A DNA stretch of 64,000 nucleotides from assembly GCF_900215515.1 (NCBI RefSeq), contig NZ_OBEI01000004.1, forward strand, positions 59,607-123,606, in the 5' to 3' direction. The notes under the pieces are model-generated. The model ran no database searches, was not told the DNA's origin, and saw only the letters and a list, made by a program, of their open reading frames with translations. Origin of the DNA: Persephonella hydrogeniphila. GTDB taxonomy: Bacteria > Aquificota > Aquificia > Aquificales > Hydrogenothermaceae. This document shows positions 21,379 to 30,091 of this stretch, one piece after another. How positions within the stretch are numbered: the first letter of the stretch is position 1; each line of letters begins with the position of its first letter. The translations under genes were made by a program, and so were the position numbers.

Positions 21379-22269
21379 TTGAATAAGGTCTCTGTCGGTC
21401 TACTCCAGCTTTCAGCCTCTGAGAGCCCCGAAGAGAACTTTGAAAAAACGCTGTCTTCCATAAAGGAGGCAGCGGAAAACGGGGCTCAGATTATATGCAC
21501 ACAGGAGCTGTTCAAAACAAAGTACTTCTGTCAGGTTGAAAACTGGGATTACTTTAGGTTTGCAGAACCTGTAAACGAAAACTCACAGACTATTAAAGAG
21601 CTATCAAAGATAGCAAAAGATAAAAGGGTTGTGATAATAGCCTCACTATTTGAGAAAAGAGCAGAAGGTATATATCACAATACCGTAGCTGTTGTTGATG
21701 CTGACGGAAAGTACCTTGGGAAGTACAGAAAAATGCATATTCCGGATGATCCTCAGTTCTACGAAAAATTTTACTTCACCCCGGGAGATCTTGGATATAA
21801 AGTTTTTGAAACCAGATATGCAAAAATAGGAACACTTATCTGCTGGGATCAATGGTTTCCTGAAGCAGCAAGACTGACAGCAATGAAAGGAGCAGAAATT
21901 ATATTCTACCCTACAGCCATAGGATGGCTTCCTGAAGAAAAAGAAACAGAAGGAGAAACCCAGTATTCAGCATGGGAAACTGTCCAGAGGGGACATGCTG
22001 TAGCAAATGGTTGTTATATAGCCTCTGTTAACAGAGTAGGATTTGAAAAATCTCCGGACGGAGAAACAGGAATACAGTTTTGGGGACAGAGTTTTATATG
22101 TGATCCTATGGGAAGAATAATTAAAAAAGCTTCTTCTAATAGGGAAGAAATTCTGATAGACGAGATAGACCTTTCAGCAATAGATAAAACAAGAACAGTA
22201 TGGCCTTTTTTTAGAGACAGGAGAATTGAAACATACTCTGAACTGACAAAGAGATGGCTTGAAGACTAA
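21379..22269 (+). CDS. aguB: N-carbamoylputrescine amidase
   Basis: A 296-residue nitrilase-superfamily hydrolase that converts N-carbamoylputrescine to putrescine, CO2 and ammonia. The catalytic triad is visible: E43 (CTQELF), the Lys in KYRKMHIPDDPQFYEKFYF (about 118) and C155 (LICWDQWFPE). The YEKFYF segment and GHAVANGCYIASVNRVG are typical of this subfamily. The start is a TTG preceded by AAGGAGAAAAG. The partner enzyme agmatine deiminase is encoded ~1.8 kb downstream on the same strand. Confidence 0.93.
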   Translation: MNKVSVGLLQLSASESPEENFEKTLSSIKEAAENGAQIICTQELFKTKYFCQVENWDYFRFAEPVNENSQTIKELSKIAKDKRVVIIASLFEKRAEGIYHNTVAVVDADGKYLGKYRKMHIPDDPQFYEKFYFTPGDLGYKVFETRYAKIGTLICWDQWFPEAARLTAMKGAEIIFYPTAIGWLPEEKETEGETQYSAWETVQRGHAVANGCYIASVNRVGFEKSPDGETGIQFWGQSFICDPMGRIIKKASSNREEILIDEIDLSAIDKTRTVWPFFRDRRIETYSELTKRWLED

Positions 22270-23168
22270 AAAACAAACTCCATAAAATCCCTGCCGGTTA
22301 CTATATTATTTATTCCCTCTGCTCTGATCCTTTTCTCAAACAATGATGTATCTTTATACCTCCTGCTAAAATGAGTCAGAACAATCTTTTTACACTCAAG
22401 CTTAGGGTATATCTCTAAAATGTACTCAAGTGTAAGATGTCCATACTCTTTTGCTTTGTCTTCTTCATTAAGATAGGTAGATTCTATCACCAGAATATCG
22501 CTTCCTCTGGCAAGCTTTATTATACTTTCTGTTCTGTAAGTATCAGGAATATAAGTAAATTTAAATCCTCCCTGTACTACAGATATATCTTCTTTTTTTA
22601 TCTTTTTACCATCTTTATAAACAAAACCTTCACTCTTAAGCCTAACAAAATCTGTACTGCTTAAATTAAGCTCCTTTATTTTTTCTTTTATGTACTTTAC
22701 CTTTGGTTTTTCTTCAAAGGAAAAACCTATACAATCAACAACATGATTAAGACCTACAGCCCTTACTACAAAATCCCTGTCATCTATGGTTGTAAAAGGC
22801 TCTTTTTCAGGTATATATTCATTAATTTTTATCTCTATATCTGGAGCATAAATCACGCCGTTTAAAACACAGTCAAGTATAGATTTGATTCCTTTTACAG
22901 AATGTATTTCTACAGCAGGTTTATCATGCATATCAAGGGTTTCTATAAGTCCGGGAAGGCCTAAAGTGTGGTCTGTATGAAGGTGTGATATAAATATGTA
23001 ATCGGTTTTATATACACTTAAGCCAGCCCTCATTATCTGTCTCTGTGTACCCTCTCCACAATCAAAAAGAAAACCTTCTCCTTTATACTGTAGATATATA
23101 CCGCTGTTATTTCTATCTTTGGTAGGCATGGCAGAAGAAGTACCGAGAAGAACTATCTTTCCTTTCAT
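22266..23168 (-). CDS. rnz: Ribonuclease Z
   Basis: A 300-residue metallo-beta-lactamase fold endonuclease that trims tRNA 3' ends. It has the zinc motif SHLHTDHTLGLPG (H62, H64, D66, H67), an ILVIESTYLNEE motif, and the C-terminal LTHFSRRY. Length is typical of the short bacterial form. It overlaps the THEP1 gene by 4 bases (ATGA) and ends 4 bases inside aguB, which is convergent. Confidence 0.93.
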   Translation of the reverse strand: MKGKIVLLGTSSAMPTKDRNNSGIYLQYKGEGFLFDCGEGTQRQIMRAGLSVYKTDYIFISHLHTDHTLGLPGLIETLDMHDKPAVEIHSVKGIKSILDCVLNGVIYAPDIEIKINEYIPEKEPFTTIDDRDFVVRAVGLNHVVDCIGFSFEEKPKVKYIKEKIKELNLSSTDFVRLKSEGFVYKDGKKIKKEDISVVQGGFKFTYIPDTYRTESIIKLARGSDILVIESTYLNEEDKAKEYGHLTLEYILEIYPKLECKKIVLTHFSRRYKDTSLFEKRIRAEGINNIVTGRDFMEFVF

Positions 23169-23683
23169 TTTTTCTCCATCAGCTTTAATATCTCCTCAGG
23201 AACCTTATCTCTGTTTGAGTAATCAAGATGTATAAGTATAATGTCCGGCCTATCTTTTATCCATTTAACAACAGGGTGAACATTTTTCACAGGCACAGTT
23301 GCGATGATATCTCTGTCGGAGGAAAACAGTTTTTTTACCAGTCGGATAAATTTTTCTGAAAAGAGTTCCATCTTTCCTATCTCATCGATAATTACGACTT
23401 TATTTCCGTTTAGGGCTTCTTCTAATACAGGAATAACTACCTTCTCAAACTTGTTAATATTTACGCCGTAGGAACCTACTCTGTAAGGTGAATCCAGTTT
23501 TTTACTTGCTAAAATACCTTCTTCCCCATACAGTGTTTTTATCTTAAATCCTTCTCTTTTCCCTTTTTTATCTCTGTACTCCTCTGTATAAAAGCCGATA
23601 GCCTTTTTTCCTAATTCTCCAGCAACTTTCTTTACAACTGTTGTTTTACCTATCCCCGGTTTTCCTGTGATAACTATTTTCAT
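23165..23683 (-). CDS. THEP1-type nucleoside-triphosphatase
   Basis: A 172-residue P-loop NTPase of the THEP1 family, well known in Aquifex and archaea. Walker A is GKPGIGKTT near residue 7, Walker B VVIDEIGKMELFS about two thirds in. These enzymes hydrolyse NTPs slowly; a nucleotide kinase activity has been proposed. It overlaps both neighbours by 4 bases, forming a three-gene operon. Confidence 0.92.
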   Translation of the reverse strand: MKIVITGKPGIGKTTVVKKVAGELGKKAIGFYTEEYRDKKGKREGFKIKTLYGEEGILASKKLDSPYRVGSYGVNINKFEKVVIPVLEEALNGNKVVIIDEIGKMELFSEKFIRLVKKLFSSDRDIIATVPVKNVHPVVKWIKDRPDIILIHLDYSNRDKVPEEILKLMEKK

Positions 23684-23970
23684 ACTGTGTTAGCCCTCAA
23701 AATTAACATAAAATAAACAAAGTAAATCAAAAAATTAAAAACAAAAGCTCTTATGGCAGAATGTTTGGTATCTTCTTTCTGGAAAAAATAAAAATAACTC
23801 CATATCACTATAAACTGAAATATAAAAGACACTACAAGCTTTAAACTGAAATCAAAACCATATAAACTGTAAAAAACCGGATTCTTAATGGAAAACAAAT
23901 CAAAAATATACCAGACCAGCAGATAAACTACTATCCATATCAAAAAAACCAAAAAAGAAATCCTTTTCAT
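23680..23970 (-). CDS. Small membrane protein, three helices
   Basis: A 96-residue protein with three hydrophobic segments (about 5-25, 45-63 and 73-90) and short charged loops. No family recognised. It is the first gene of the operon with THEP1 and RNase Z, overlapping the former by 4 bases. Confidence 0.65.
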   Translation of the reverse strand: MKRISFLVFLIWIVVYLLVWYIFDLFSIKNPVFYSLYGFDFSLKLVVSFIFQFIVIWSYFYFFQKEDTKHSAIRAFVFNFLIYFVYFMLILRANTV

Positions 23971-24018
23971 CCTCCAACTATTGTAAAATATTCATCTAAT
24001 TTTTCAAAAGGAGACAAA

Positions 24019-25047
24019 ATGAGCATTTACAGACTACCTGCAGAATGGGAAAAGCATACAGGAACAATAACAACATATCCTCAGGCATATGAAACTTTTT
24101 TTGATAGACTTGAGCAGGCTCAGGAAACTTTTTCAAAATTTGTCAGTACAGTATCCCTTTCGGAAAAGGTTTTCATAAATGTAGACAACCGGCAAAAAGA
24201 AGAAGAACTACTTAAAAAGCTGAAAAAATATGATGCAAACAGAAAAAATGTAAAAATATTCATAAACCAGACTGATGATGCATGGTGCAGAGATTACTGT
24301 CCTATCTTTGTAAAGGAAAACAGTAAAACTGTCGCCGTGAAATTCAGGTTTAATGCATGGGGAGGAAAATATCCATTTCAAAAAGATGAAAAAGCCGGAA
24401 GAAAAATAGCAGAACTCTTAGGATTTTATACGAAAGATGTTGATATGGTGTTAGAGGGAGGTTCAATAGATACAAACGGTAAAGGATGTCTTATAACTAC
24501 AGAAAGCTGTCTTTTAAATCCAAACAGAAATCCAGATATGAGCAGAGAAGATATAGAAAAAAATCTAAGAAAGTACCTTGGAGTACAGAAAATACTGTGG
24601 TTAAAAGAAGGGATAGTAGGTGATGATACAGATGGTCATGTTGATGATATCACAAGGTTCGTAGCTGAAGATACTATTGTCACAGCAATCGAAAAAGATA
24701 AAAATGATCCAAATTATGCTCCTTTAATGGAAAACTTTGAGAGATTAAAGAACTTTACAGACATTAAAGGAAATCCATTTAAGATAATAACCCTCCCTAT
24801 GCCAGAACCTGTATTCTACAGGTACCCTGATTCAGATGAACCAGAAAGGCTACCTGCCAGTTATGCAAACTTCTACATAACAAATAAACATGTTATTGTT
24901 CCACTGTTTAACTCTAAACAGGATGAGATAGCATTAGATATCCTCCAGAAAGTATTTAAGGATAGAAAAGTGGTAGGAATTTATGCATACGATATACTTG
25001 TAGGGCTGGGAGGATTTCACTGTCTAACAATGCAGGTTCCGGAATGA
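24019..25047 (+). CDS. aguA: Agmatine deiminase
   Basis: A 342-residue peptidyl-arginine-deiminase-family enzyme turning agmatine into N-carbamoylputrescine. It shows the early PAEWEKHTGTITTYP segment, DDAWCRDYCPIFV, the LEGGSIDTNG and GHVDDITRFV catalytic blocks, and the nucleophile Cys near the C-terminus (GLGGFHCLTMQ, about C335). With aguB it completes the agmatine route to putrescine. The start follows AAAAGGAGAC. Confidence 0.95.
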   Translation: MSIYRLPAEWEKHTGTITTYPQAYETFFDRLEQAQETFSKFVSTVSLSEKVFINVDNRQKEEELLKKLKKYDANRKNVKIFINQTDDAWCRDYCPIFVKENSKTVAVKFRFNAWGGKYPFQKDEKAGRKIAELLGFYTKDVDMVLEGGSIDTNGKGCLITTESCLLNPNRNPDMSREDIEKNLRKYLGVQKILWLKEGIVGDDTDGHVDDITRFVAEDTIVTAIEKDKNDPNYAPLMENFERLKNFTDIKGNPFKIITLPMPEPVFYRYPDSDEPERLPASYANFYITNKHVIVPLFNSKQDEIALDILQKVFKDRKVVGIYAYDILVGLGGFHCLTMQVPE

Positions 25048-25319
25048 TAACAAAAAACTACAAAGAGTTTAACTTAGAAAAATTTTTAGAAAATCTAAAA
25101 AAGACTCTCAAAGAAAAAGAGTATGTAATAATCTCTTCTCAGGAAATGACAGAAAAAAATTTCCCCAGTATCATTGTTCTTACTGTGGCTAAAAAAGATA
25201 CCGTTTTCAGAATAAGCGTAGTACTTGATAAAAACGGCATCACTGTAACTGTAGTAGGTCTGAAAGATGCTGATATAGAAAAAGAAATTCGTTTTATTTT
25301 TGAGAATCTCCCATTATAA
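25044..25319 (+). CDS. Small hypothetical protein
   Basis: A 91-residue alpha/beta protein coupled to aguA by an ATGA overlap. Alternating charged and beta-prone segments (IISSQEMTEKNFPSIIVLTVAKK) but no recognised motif. It overlaps the convergent SH3-domain gene by 26 bases. Confidence 0.6.
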   Translation: MITKNYKEFNLEKFLENLKKTLKEKEYVIISSQEMTEKNFPSIIVLTVAKKDTVFRISVVLDKNGITVTVVGLKDADIEKEIRFIFENLPL

Positions 25320-25794
25320 AAAATCTGTCATCAACCCATCCTTCATAAACTCTGTTTTTAAAAGAATAAAGAACCCTTTTCCAGTGGTTTGCTTTCTTCC
25401 CGATTATCTTAACCATAGCACCTTTTCTTATAACAACCACAACCTTTGAATCAGGCTCAGGTTTCTCCCTTAGGTTTACATACTCTTTTGCCACCATATA
25501 TCCTTCAGGGATACCGGCTTTTTTTTCTTTGACTGTTGTAGATGGTTTTTCAGGGGTTTTCTTTTGTACTTTTTCTTCTTTTTTGACAGGTTCTTCTTCC
25601 GTTTTTGTCTCTTTACCGATTTCTACAACCTTCTCGTTTTCAACTCTGTTGGGAGAAGCAGGTCTTATATCTTCCTTTATTACTTCTTCCTTCTGATTTT
25701 CTGTATTCTCATTTTTCCAAAATAGCAGTTTAAAAAAATACAGGTCAACGGCTGCTGCCCCGATTATAAAAACAATCAGTAAAACTTTTTTCAT
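25294..25794 (-). CDS. Membrane-anchored SH3-domain protein
   Basis: A 166-residue protein: an N-terminal hydrophobic anchor (about 2-22), a Glu/Lys/Pro-rich spacer (about 30-95), then a bacterial SH3-like domain with AKEYVNLREKPEPDSKVVVV and NHWKRVLY-type motifs. Such proteins usually bind peptidoglycan or cell-wall partners in the periplasm. Its gene overlaps the end of tadA by 50 bases. Confidence 0.8.
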   Translation of the reverse strand: MKKVLLIVFIIGAAAVDLYFFKLLFWKNENTENQKEEVIKEDIRPASPNRVENEKVVEIGKETKTEEEPVKKEEKVQKKTPEKPSTTVKEKKAGIPEGYMVAKEYVNLREKPEPDSKVVVVIRKGAMVKIIGKKANHWKRVLYSFKNRVYEGWVDDRFFIMGDSQK

Positions 25795-26266
25795 TATTTT
25801 CCCTACCCCTTTTAACAGAAAAATAATCTTTTAGTATCTGCGAGGCATTCTTATCCTCAATATACCTGTACTCAACAGTATAGGGAGTATTATTATCGTC
25901 AAAAACACGGAAGTTACTTAATATAGCCCCCATTTTCTCATTTAAAGAACCAAAAACAACCCTTCTTATTCTTGCATGCATTATAGCCCCTGCACACATC
26001 AGACACGGCTCATTCGTAATATATATAGTCGCCCCGTCAAGCCGCCAGTTTTTTATATTCTTACATGCATCCTGAATTGCCACAACCTCTGCGTGTAAGA
26101 TGGCATTATTCTCTTTGATCCTCCTGTTATAACCCCTTCCTATAATTGTACCGTCTATAACAACAACTGCACCTACCGGAACTTCATCAATACTGTAAGC
26201 TTTTAGTGCTTCTTTGTAGGCTTCTTTTAGAAACTTGATATCTACTTCTTCTGACATTCTGGACAA
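25745..26266 (-). CDS. tadA: tRNA-specific adenosine deaminase
   Basis: A 173-residue deaminase that makes inosine at the wobble position of tRNA-Arg(ACG). The zinc motifs are present: HAEVVAIQDA (HAE) and PCLMCAGAI (PCxxC). The C-terminal ~20 residues extend past the usual end into the next gene. It overlaps the upstream Fur-family gene by 25 bases. Confidence 0.93.
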   Translation of the reverse strand: MSRMSEEVDIKFLKEAYKEALKAYSIDEVPVGAVVVIDGTIIGRGYNRRIKENNAILHAEVVAIQDACKNIKNWRLDGATIYITNEPCLMCAGAIMHARIRRVVFGSLNEKMGAILSNFRVFDDNNTPYTVEYRYIEDKNASQILKDYFSVKRGRENNEKSFTDCFYNRGSSR

Positions 26267-26646
26267 ATTCCATAAACCTCTATCGAATGTCCTGTTATAT
26301 CAAAACCGTGAACTTCAATAAGTTCTTCCTTAAATTTGTCAAATGGACAGTTATCGATAATAACAATCTTCCCGCATTTTTCACATACAAGGTAATTTTT
26401 TTTGTCTGGAAGGGCATATCTTGCTTTATCTTCATTTATCATATAAGACTTAACAACAAGTCCTTCTTTTGTTAACATCTCTAAATTTCTGTAGATTGTC
26501 GACAGGCTGATATCTATCCCCTTTTTTTTCAGCTCCATAAAAATCTGTTCAGCTGATATAGGGTACTCTGCCCTTTCAAGTATCTTTAGTATCGCTTCTC
26601 TCTGTTTTGTTTTCCTGTAACCTTCAGGTATTTTTAGCTCTGCCAT
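26242..26646 (-). CDS. Fur-family metalloregulator
   Basis: A 134-residue repressor with the Fur winged helix (TKQREAILKILERAEYPISAEQI, SLSTIYRNLEML) and a C-terminal domain with two CxxC zinc sites (CEKCGK and CPECQ). Family membership is clear; Zur, PerR or Fur identity is not. It is divergent from metE, and the shared intergenic region holds two copies of a 6-1-6 palindrome, the likely operator. ATG at 26646 follows CGGAGT. Confidence 0.9.
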   Translation of the reverse strand: MAELKIPEGYRKTKQREAILKILERAEYPISAEQIFMELKKKGIDISLSTIYRNLEMLTKEGLVVKSYMINEDKARYALPDKKNYLVCEKCGKIVIIDNCPFDKFKEELIEVHGFDITGHSIEVYGICPECQKK

Positions 26647-26712
26647 TCAATACTCCGTTGTTTAGTTTAGATATTTTAACACCCATAAATAAAAATATGT
26701 TCTGTACATGCT

Positions 26713-26776
26713 ATTTGCAAATTATTTGCATTTGAATTTATTGTATGCTTTAATATTTGCAAATCATTTGCATTTG
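26713..26776. promoter_or_regulatory. Tandem Fur-family-type operators between regulator and metE
   Basis: Two near-identical sites at 26713-26734 and 26755-26776, each ATTTGCAAAT-N-ATTTGCATTTG-like, with a perfect core palindrome GCAAAT-N-ATTTGC. The copies are spaced 42 bp start to start, about four helical turns. Position and symmetry fit binding by the adjacent Fur-family protein controlling itself and metE (inference). Confidence 0.75.
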
Positions 26777-26792
26777 CAAAAGGAGGTTAAAG

Positions 26793-29102
26793 ATGGGTAT
26801 AAAAACGACCGCTTTTGGATACCCAAAAATCGGGAAAAATCGAGAATTGAAAAGGGCTATTGAGAGCTACTGGAAAGGAGAAATTTCCAGAGAAGAAATG
26901 CTTAAAAAAACAGAAGAAATAAACATAGAGCGAATAAAAAAAATGATAGAGGCAGATTTAGATTATATACCTTCAAATGATTTTTCTCTGTATGACTTTA
27001 TCTTAGATATATCAACTATGATAGATGCTGTCCCTGAAAGGTTTAGAAAAATTCAGGACAGCCTTGATAGATACTTTGCGATGGCGCGGGGAACAGAAGA
27101 TGCAGTAGCCTGTGAGATGACAAAATGGTTTGATACAAACTACCATTACATAGTTCCAGAACTAACAGGAGATTTTAAGTTAGTAAAGAATAGACCTTTA
27201 GAGTCTTACAGATGGGCAAAGGAAAAGTTAGGGATTGAGACAAAACCAGTTATTACTGGAGCTTTTACTTATTTGATTCTCTCTAAAGTCTACGAGAAAC
27301 AGGAAGGCTCTCTTCTTATGAAAATGGTAAAAGCAGAAGAAAGTGAGAAGTTCAAAACTTTTCTTTTAGAGCTTGCAAAAGTTTACAATCAGATCTTAAA
27401 AGAACTGCAACATGAAGGAGTAAAGGCTGTCCAGTTTGATGAACCTGCACTTGTTTTAGATATTTCAGAAGAAAAAGTTGACGATCTTTTAGAAGCTTAC
27501 AGCATTATCACAGAAGGAATTTCAGATATTCAGATATTTGTCCACACCTACTATGAAAGTCTTGAACATTTTGAAAAAATTACAAATGAACTGCCTGTAA
27601 CCGGAATAGGGCTTGATTTTGTAAGTAATGAAGAAAATCTACAGAATCTTAAAAAATACGGTTTTCCTGAAGACAAAATACTACAGGCAGGAGTTATATC
27701 TGGTAGAGATCCATGGAAAACAGACTTTAAAGAATTAGTTCAACTTATCAATGAGATAAAAAAATATGTAGATGAGGACAGAATAGTAATCTCAAATTCT
27801 GCTCCTTTATTTCATCTTCCTGTCTCAGTACAGAGTGAAAAAGGACATTTAGATAATAGACTGATCAAACTACTCTCTTTTGCAGATGAGAGATTAGAAG
27901 AAATAAAAACTATAAAACAGATAGTAAATGTGGGTTTAGAACTACCAGAACAATCATTGCAACTACTCAGAGAAGAGTTTAAAGATGAAAAGGTCAGACA
28001 GGCTGTTAAAGATGTTCAGAGTCATGAAATAAAAAGACCCCATAACTTCAAAGAAAGATACAGAAAGCAGATAGAACTCCTCGGAATACCAAGATTTCCT
28101 ACAACAACTATAGGAAGCTTTCCCCAGACTAAAGAAATAAGACAGATGAGGGCAAAATTCAGAAGAGGAGAGATATCAGAACAAGAATATGAAAACTTTA
28201 TAAAGGAACAGATAAAATATGCGATAAAACTACAGGAGGACCTTGAGTTAGATGTTCTGGTTCATGGTGAGTTTGAAAGGACAGATATGGTTGAGTTTTT
28301 CGGAGAAAAACTAAATGGTTTTGCATTTACAAAAAATGGATGGGTACAGTCTTACGGAACAAGATGTGTAAGACCACCTATCATTTATGGGGATATATCA
28401 AGACCTGCTCCTATGACTTTGAAAGAAACGGTATACGCACAAAATCTTACAAAAAAACCTGTAAAAGGAATGCTTACAGGTCCTGTTACAATCTTAAACT
28501 GGTCTTTTTATAGAAAAGATATTCCAAAAGAAGAGATAGCATACCAGATAGCCCTTGCCCTCAGAGAAGAGGTTTTAGATTTAGAGAAAGCAGGAATAAA
28601 GGTAATACAGATAGATGAACCTGCCTTTAGAGAAGGGCTTCCCCTCAAAAAAAGGAAACAGGAATCTTATCTAAAGTGGGCTGTAAAAGCATTCAGATTA
28701 ACGAATAATACAGTAAAAGAAACAACACAGATACATACCCATATGTGCTACTCAGAGTTTAACGAGATAATAGAATGGATTTACAAAATGGATGCAGATG
28801 TTATATCGATTGAAGCATCAAGATCAAAAGGTGAGATAATAGAGGCTTTCGAGAGGTTTAAATACGACCACGGGATAGGTATAGGTATTTATGATATCCA
28901 CTCTCCAAGAATACCATCTGTTGAAGAAATGATGGAAATAGCAGAAAGAACAGTTCAGGTCATAAACAAGAATCTGATATGGATAAATCCAGATTGTGGT
29001 TTAAAAACAAGGCAGTGGGAAGAGGTAATTCCAGCTTTAAAAAATATGGTTGAAGTGGCAAAGATACTAAGAGATAAGTATGGAAACGAATACCAGTGGT
29101 AG
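26793..29102 (+). CDS. metE: Cobalamin-independent methionine synthase
   Basis: A 769-residue enzyme transferring a methyl group from 5-methyltetrahydropteroyl-triglutamate to homocysteine. Both halves of the duplicated barrel are present; the second holds the zinc ligands (HTHMCYSEF and NPDCGLKTRQW). The ATG at 26793 is chosen because AGGAGG lies 6 bases upstream; the frame is open 36 bases further but that extension runs into the operator. MetE needs zinc, which would make sense of a Fur/Zur-family operator. Confidence 0.96.
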   Translation: MGIKTTAFGYPKIGKNRELKRAIESYWKGEISREEMLKKTEEINIERIKKMIEADLDYIPSNDFSLYDFILDISTMIDAVPERFRKIQDSLDRYFAMARGTEDAVACEMTKWFDTNYHYIVPELTGDFKLVKNRPLESYRWAKEKLGIETKPVITGAFTYLILSKVYEKQEGSLLMKMVKAEESEKFKTFLLELAKVYNQILKELQHEGVKAVQFDEPALVLDISEEKVDDLLEAYSIITEGISDIQIFVHTYYESLEHFEKITNELPVTGIGLDFVSNEENLQNLKKYGFPEDKILQAGVISGRDPWKTDFKELVQLINEIKKYVDEDRIVISNSAPLFHLPVSVQSEKGHLDNRLIKLLSFADERLEEIKTIKQIVNVGLELPEQSLQLLREEFKDEKVRQAVKDVQSHEIKRPHNFKERYRKQIELLGIPRFPTTTIGSFPQTKEIRQMRAKFRRGEISEQEYENFIKEQIKYAIKLQEDLELDVLVHGEFERTDMVEFFGEKLNGFAFTKNGWVQSYGTRCVRPPIIYGDISRPAPMTLKETVYAQNLTKKPVKGMLTGPVTILNWSFYRKDIPKEEIAYQIALALREEVLDLEKAGIKVIQIDEPAFREGLPLKKRKQESYLKWAVKAFRLTNNTVKETTQIHTHMCYSEFNEIIEWIYKMDADVISIEASRSKGEIIEAFERFKYDHGIGIGIYDIHSPRIPSVEEMMEIAERTVQVINKNLIWINPDCGLKTRQWEEVIPALKNMVEVAKILRDKYGNEYQW

Positions 29103-29108
29103 ACTAAA

Positions 29109-29130
29109 GGCTCCTCCGGGAGCCCTTTTT
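29109..29130 (+). terminator. Rho-independent terminator of metE
   Basis: Stem GGCTCC / GGAGCC with loop TCCG followed by CTTTTT, 6 bases after the metE stop. Confidence 0.85.
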
Positions 29131-29196
29131 CAATACTCTTGCCAAAATATGTTAAAATCCCATAATTAATAAATAAACTTATCCAGCAGGTTAAAG

Positions 29197-29859
29197 ATGG
29201 CAACACAAGCTTTGGAAGATGCGCTCAATATAATTGAGCTGCTCAGAAAGAACTACTCTATGGGAGTATCAGAACTTAGCAAAGAGCTCAAGTTGAACAA
29301 AAATAAAGTATTCAGGATAATAGCCACTCTTGAGCTTAAAGGTCTTGTAGAGTTAGATAAAGAAACAGGAAAGTACAAACTTGGGATGAATCTTATAAAA
29401 TTAGAACATTCCTACATTAAAAGTCTCGAGTTCCTAAATATAGCCAGACCTGCCATCAGAAATCTCAGACAGGAGATAGATGAAACAGTTTATATGGCGA
29501 TTTTACATAAAAAAGATGTGATATACATATACGAAGAACCTACACGTAAATCTGTAATAATAAACTCGAGGCTTGCAAAGAGATACAGGGCAGACAAAAC
29601 AGCAGCAGGCAGAGTACTGAAAATATCAAAAAAGGAAGTAGGATTTGTAGTAGAGTTAGACATAAACCCAGAGGAAGAGATTATAGAAATAGCAACTATA
29701 GTAAGGGACGAGTTTTACTACCCAATCGCATCATTATCTGTGGTAGCTCCCGTCCAGAGAGTCTCAAAAGAAAGGGCAGAAAAAGAGATAAAAGAGAAAC
29801 TTATCTCTACAGCTGAAGAAATTACAGAATTTTTAGCTCCGGCATTTTCTCTGGACTAA
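29197..29859 (+). CDS. IclR-family transcriptional regulator
   Basis: A 220-residue regulator with an N-terminal winged helix (MGVSELSKELKLNKNKVFRIIATLE) and a C-terminal effector domain (RADKTAAGRVLK, EEFYYPIASLSVVAPV-type). Slightly shorter than the usual ~250. Effector and targets are unknown. It is the last chromosomal gene before the prophage; the prophage end lies ~70 bases beyond its stop, so no coding disruption is visible. Confidence 0.9.
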   Translation: MATQALEDALNIIELLRKNYSMGVSELSKELKLNKNKVFRIIATLELKGLVELDKETGKYKLGMNLIKLEHSYIKSLEFLNIARPAIRNLRQEIDETVYMAILHKKDVIYIYEEPTRKSVIINSRLAKRYRADKTAAGRVLKISKKEVGFVVELDINPEEEIIEIATIVRDEFYYPIASLSVVAPVQRVSKERAEKEIKEKLISTAEEITEFLAPAFSLD

Positions 29860-29917
29860 AATTAAAATATTCTAATATACAAAGATTCTCAAATAGCAAT
29901 TATTACTGATTATTCGC

Positions 29918-29940
29918 AAAATCAAACACTGTTTGATTTT
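29918..29940. repeat. Inverted repeat at the prophage junction
   Basis: A perfect 11-bp inverted repeat with a 1-base centre: AAAATCAAACA, C, TGTTTGATTTT. The right arm looks like a Mu-type terminus (TGTT...). The left arm could be chromosomal; followed by TTTT it could also serve as a weak terminator for the IclR gene. Confidence 0.6.
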
Positions 29941-29944
29941 TATA

Positions 29945-30090
29945 ATTTCCGATTTTTTTGGGACACCTAAAACGGGAAATACAGGGAAATATAGGGATAT
30001 ATCGGGATGTTGATATTACTTATTTATGCGAGAAAATATATTTTTTAGTGTCCCAGATTTTTTGGAAAGTGTCCCAAGTTTTCTGGAAAC
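29945..30090. other. Candidate transposase binding sites at the prophage left end
   Basis: Three copies of GTGTCCCA-N8-GGAAA: one on the minus strand (29945-29966) and two in tandem on the plus strand (30048-30069 and 30069-30090, 21-bp period). Inverted outer site plus tandem inner sites, with ~80 bp between, resemble in layout the transposase sites of Mu ends. The transposase of this phage is the expected ligand (inference). Confidence 0.7.
29971..30010 (+). repeat. Four 10-bp-phased GGGA repeats
   Basis: Four consecutive decamers, AACGGGAAAT, ACAGGGAAAT, ATAGGGATAT and ATCGGGATGT. GGGA recurs every 10 bp on the same helical face, in the spacer between the outer and inner end sites. This could be a bending or architectural-protein site; the phage encodes its own HU-like protein. 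Confidence 0.65.
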
Positions 30091-30091
30091 T

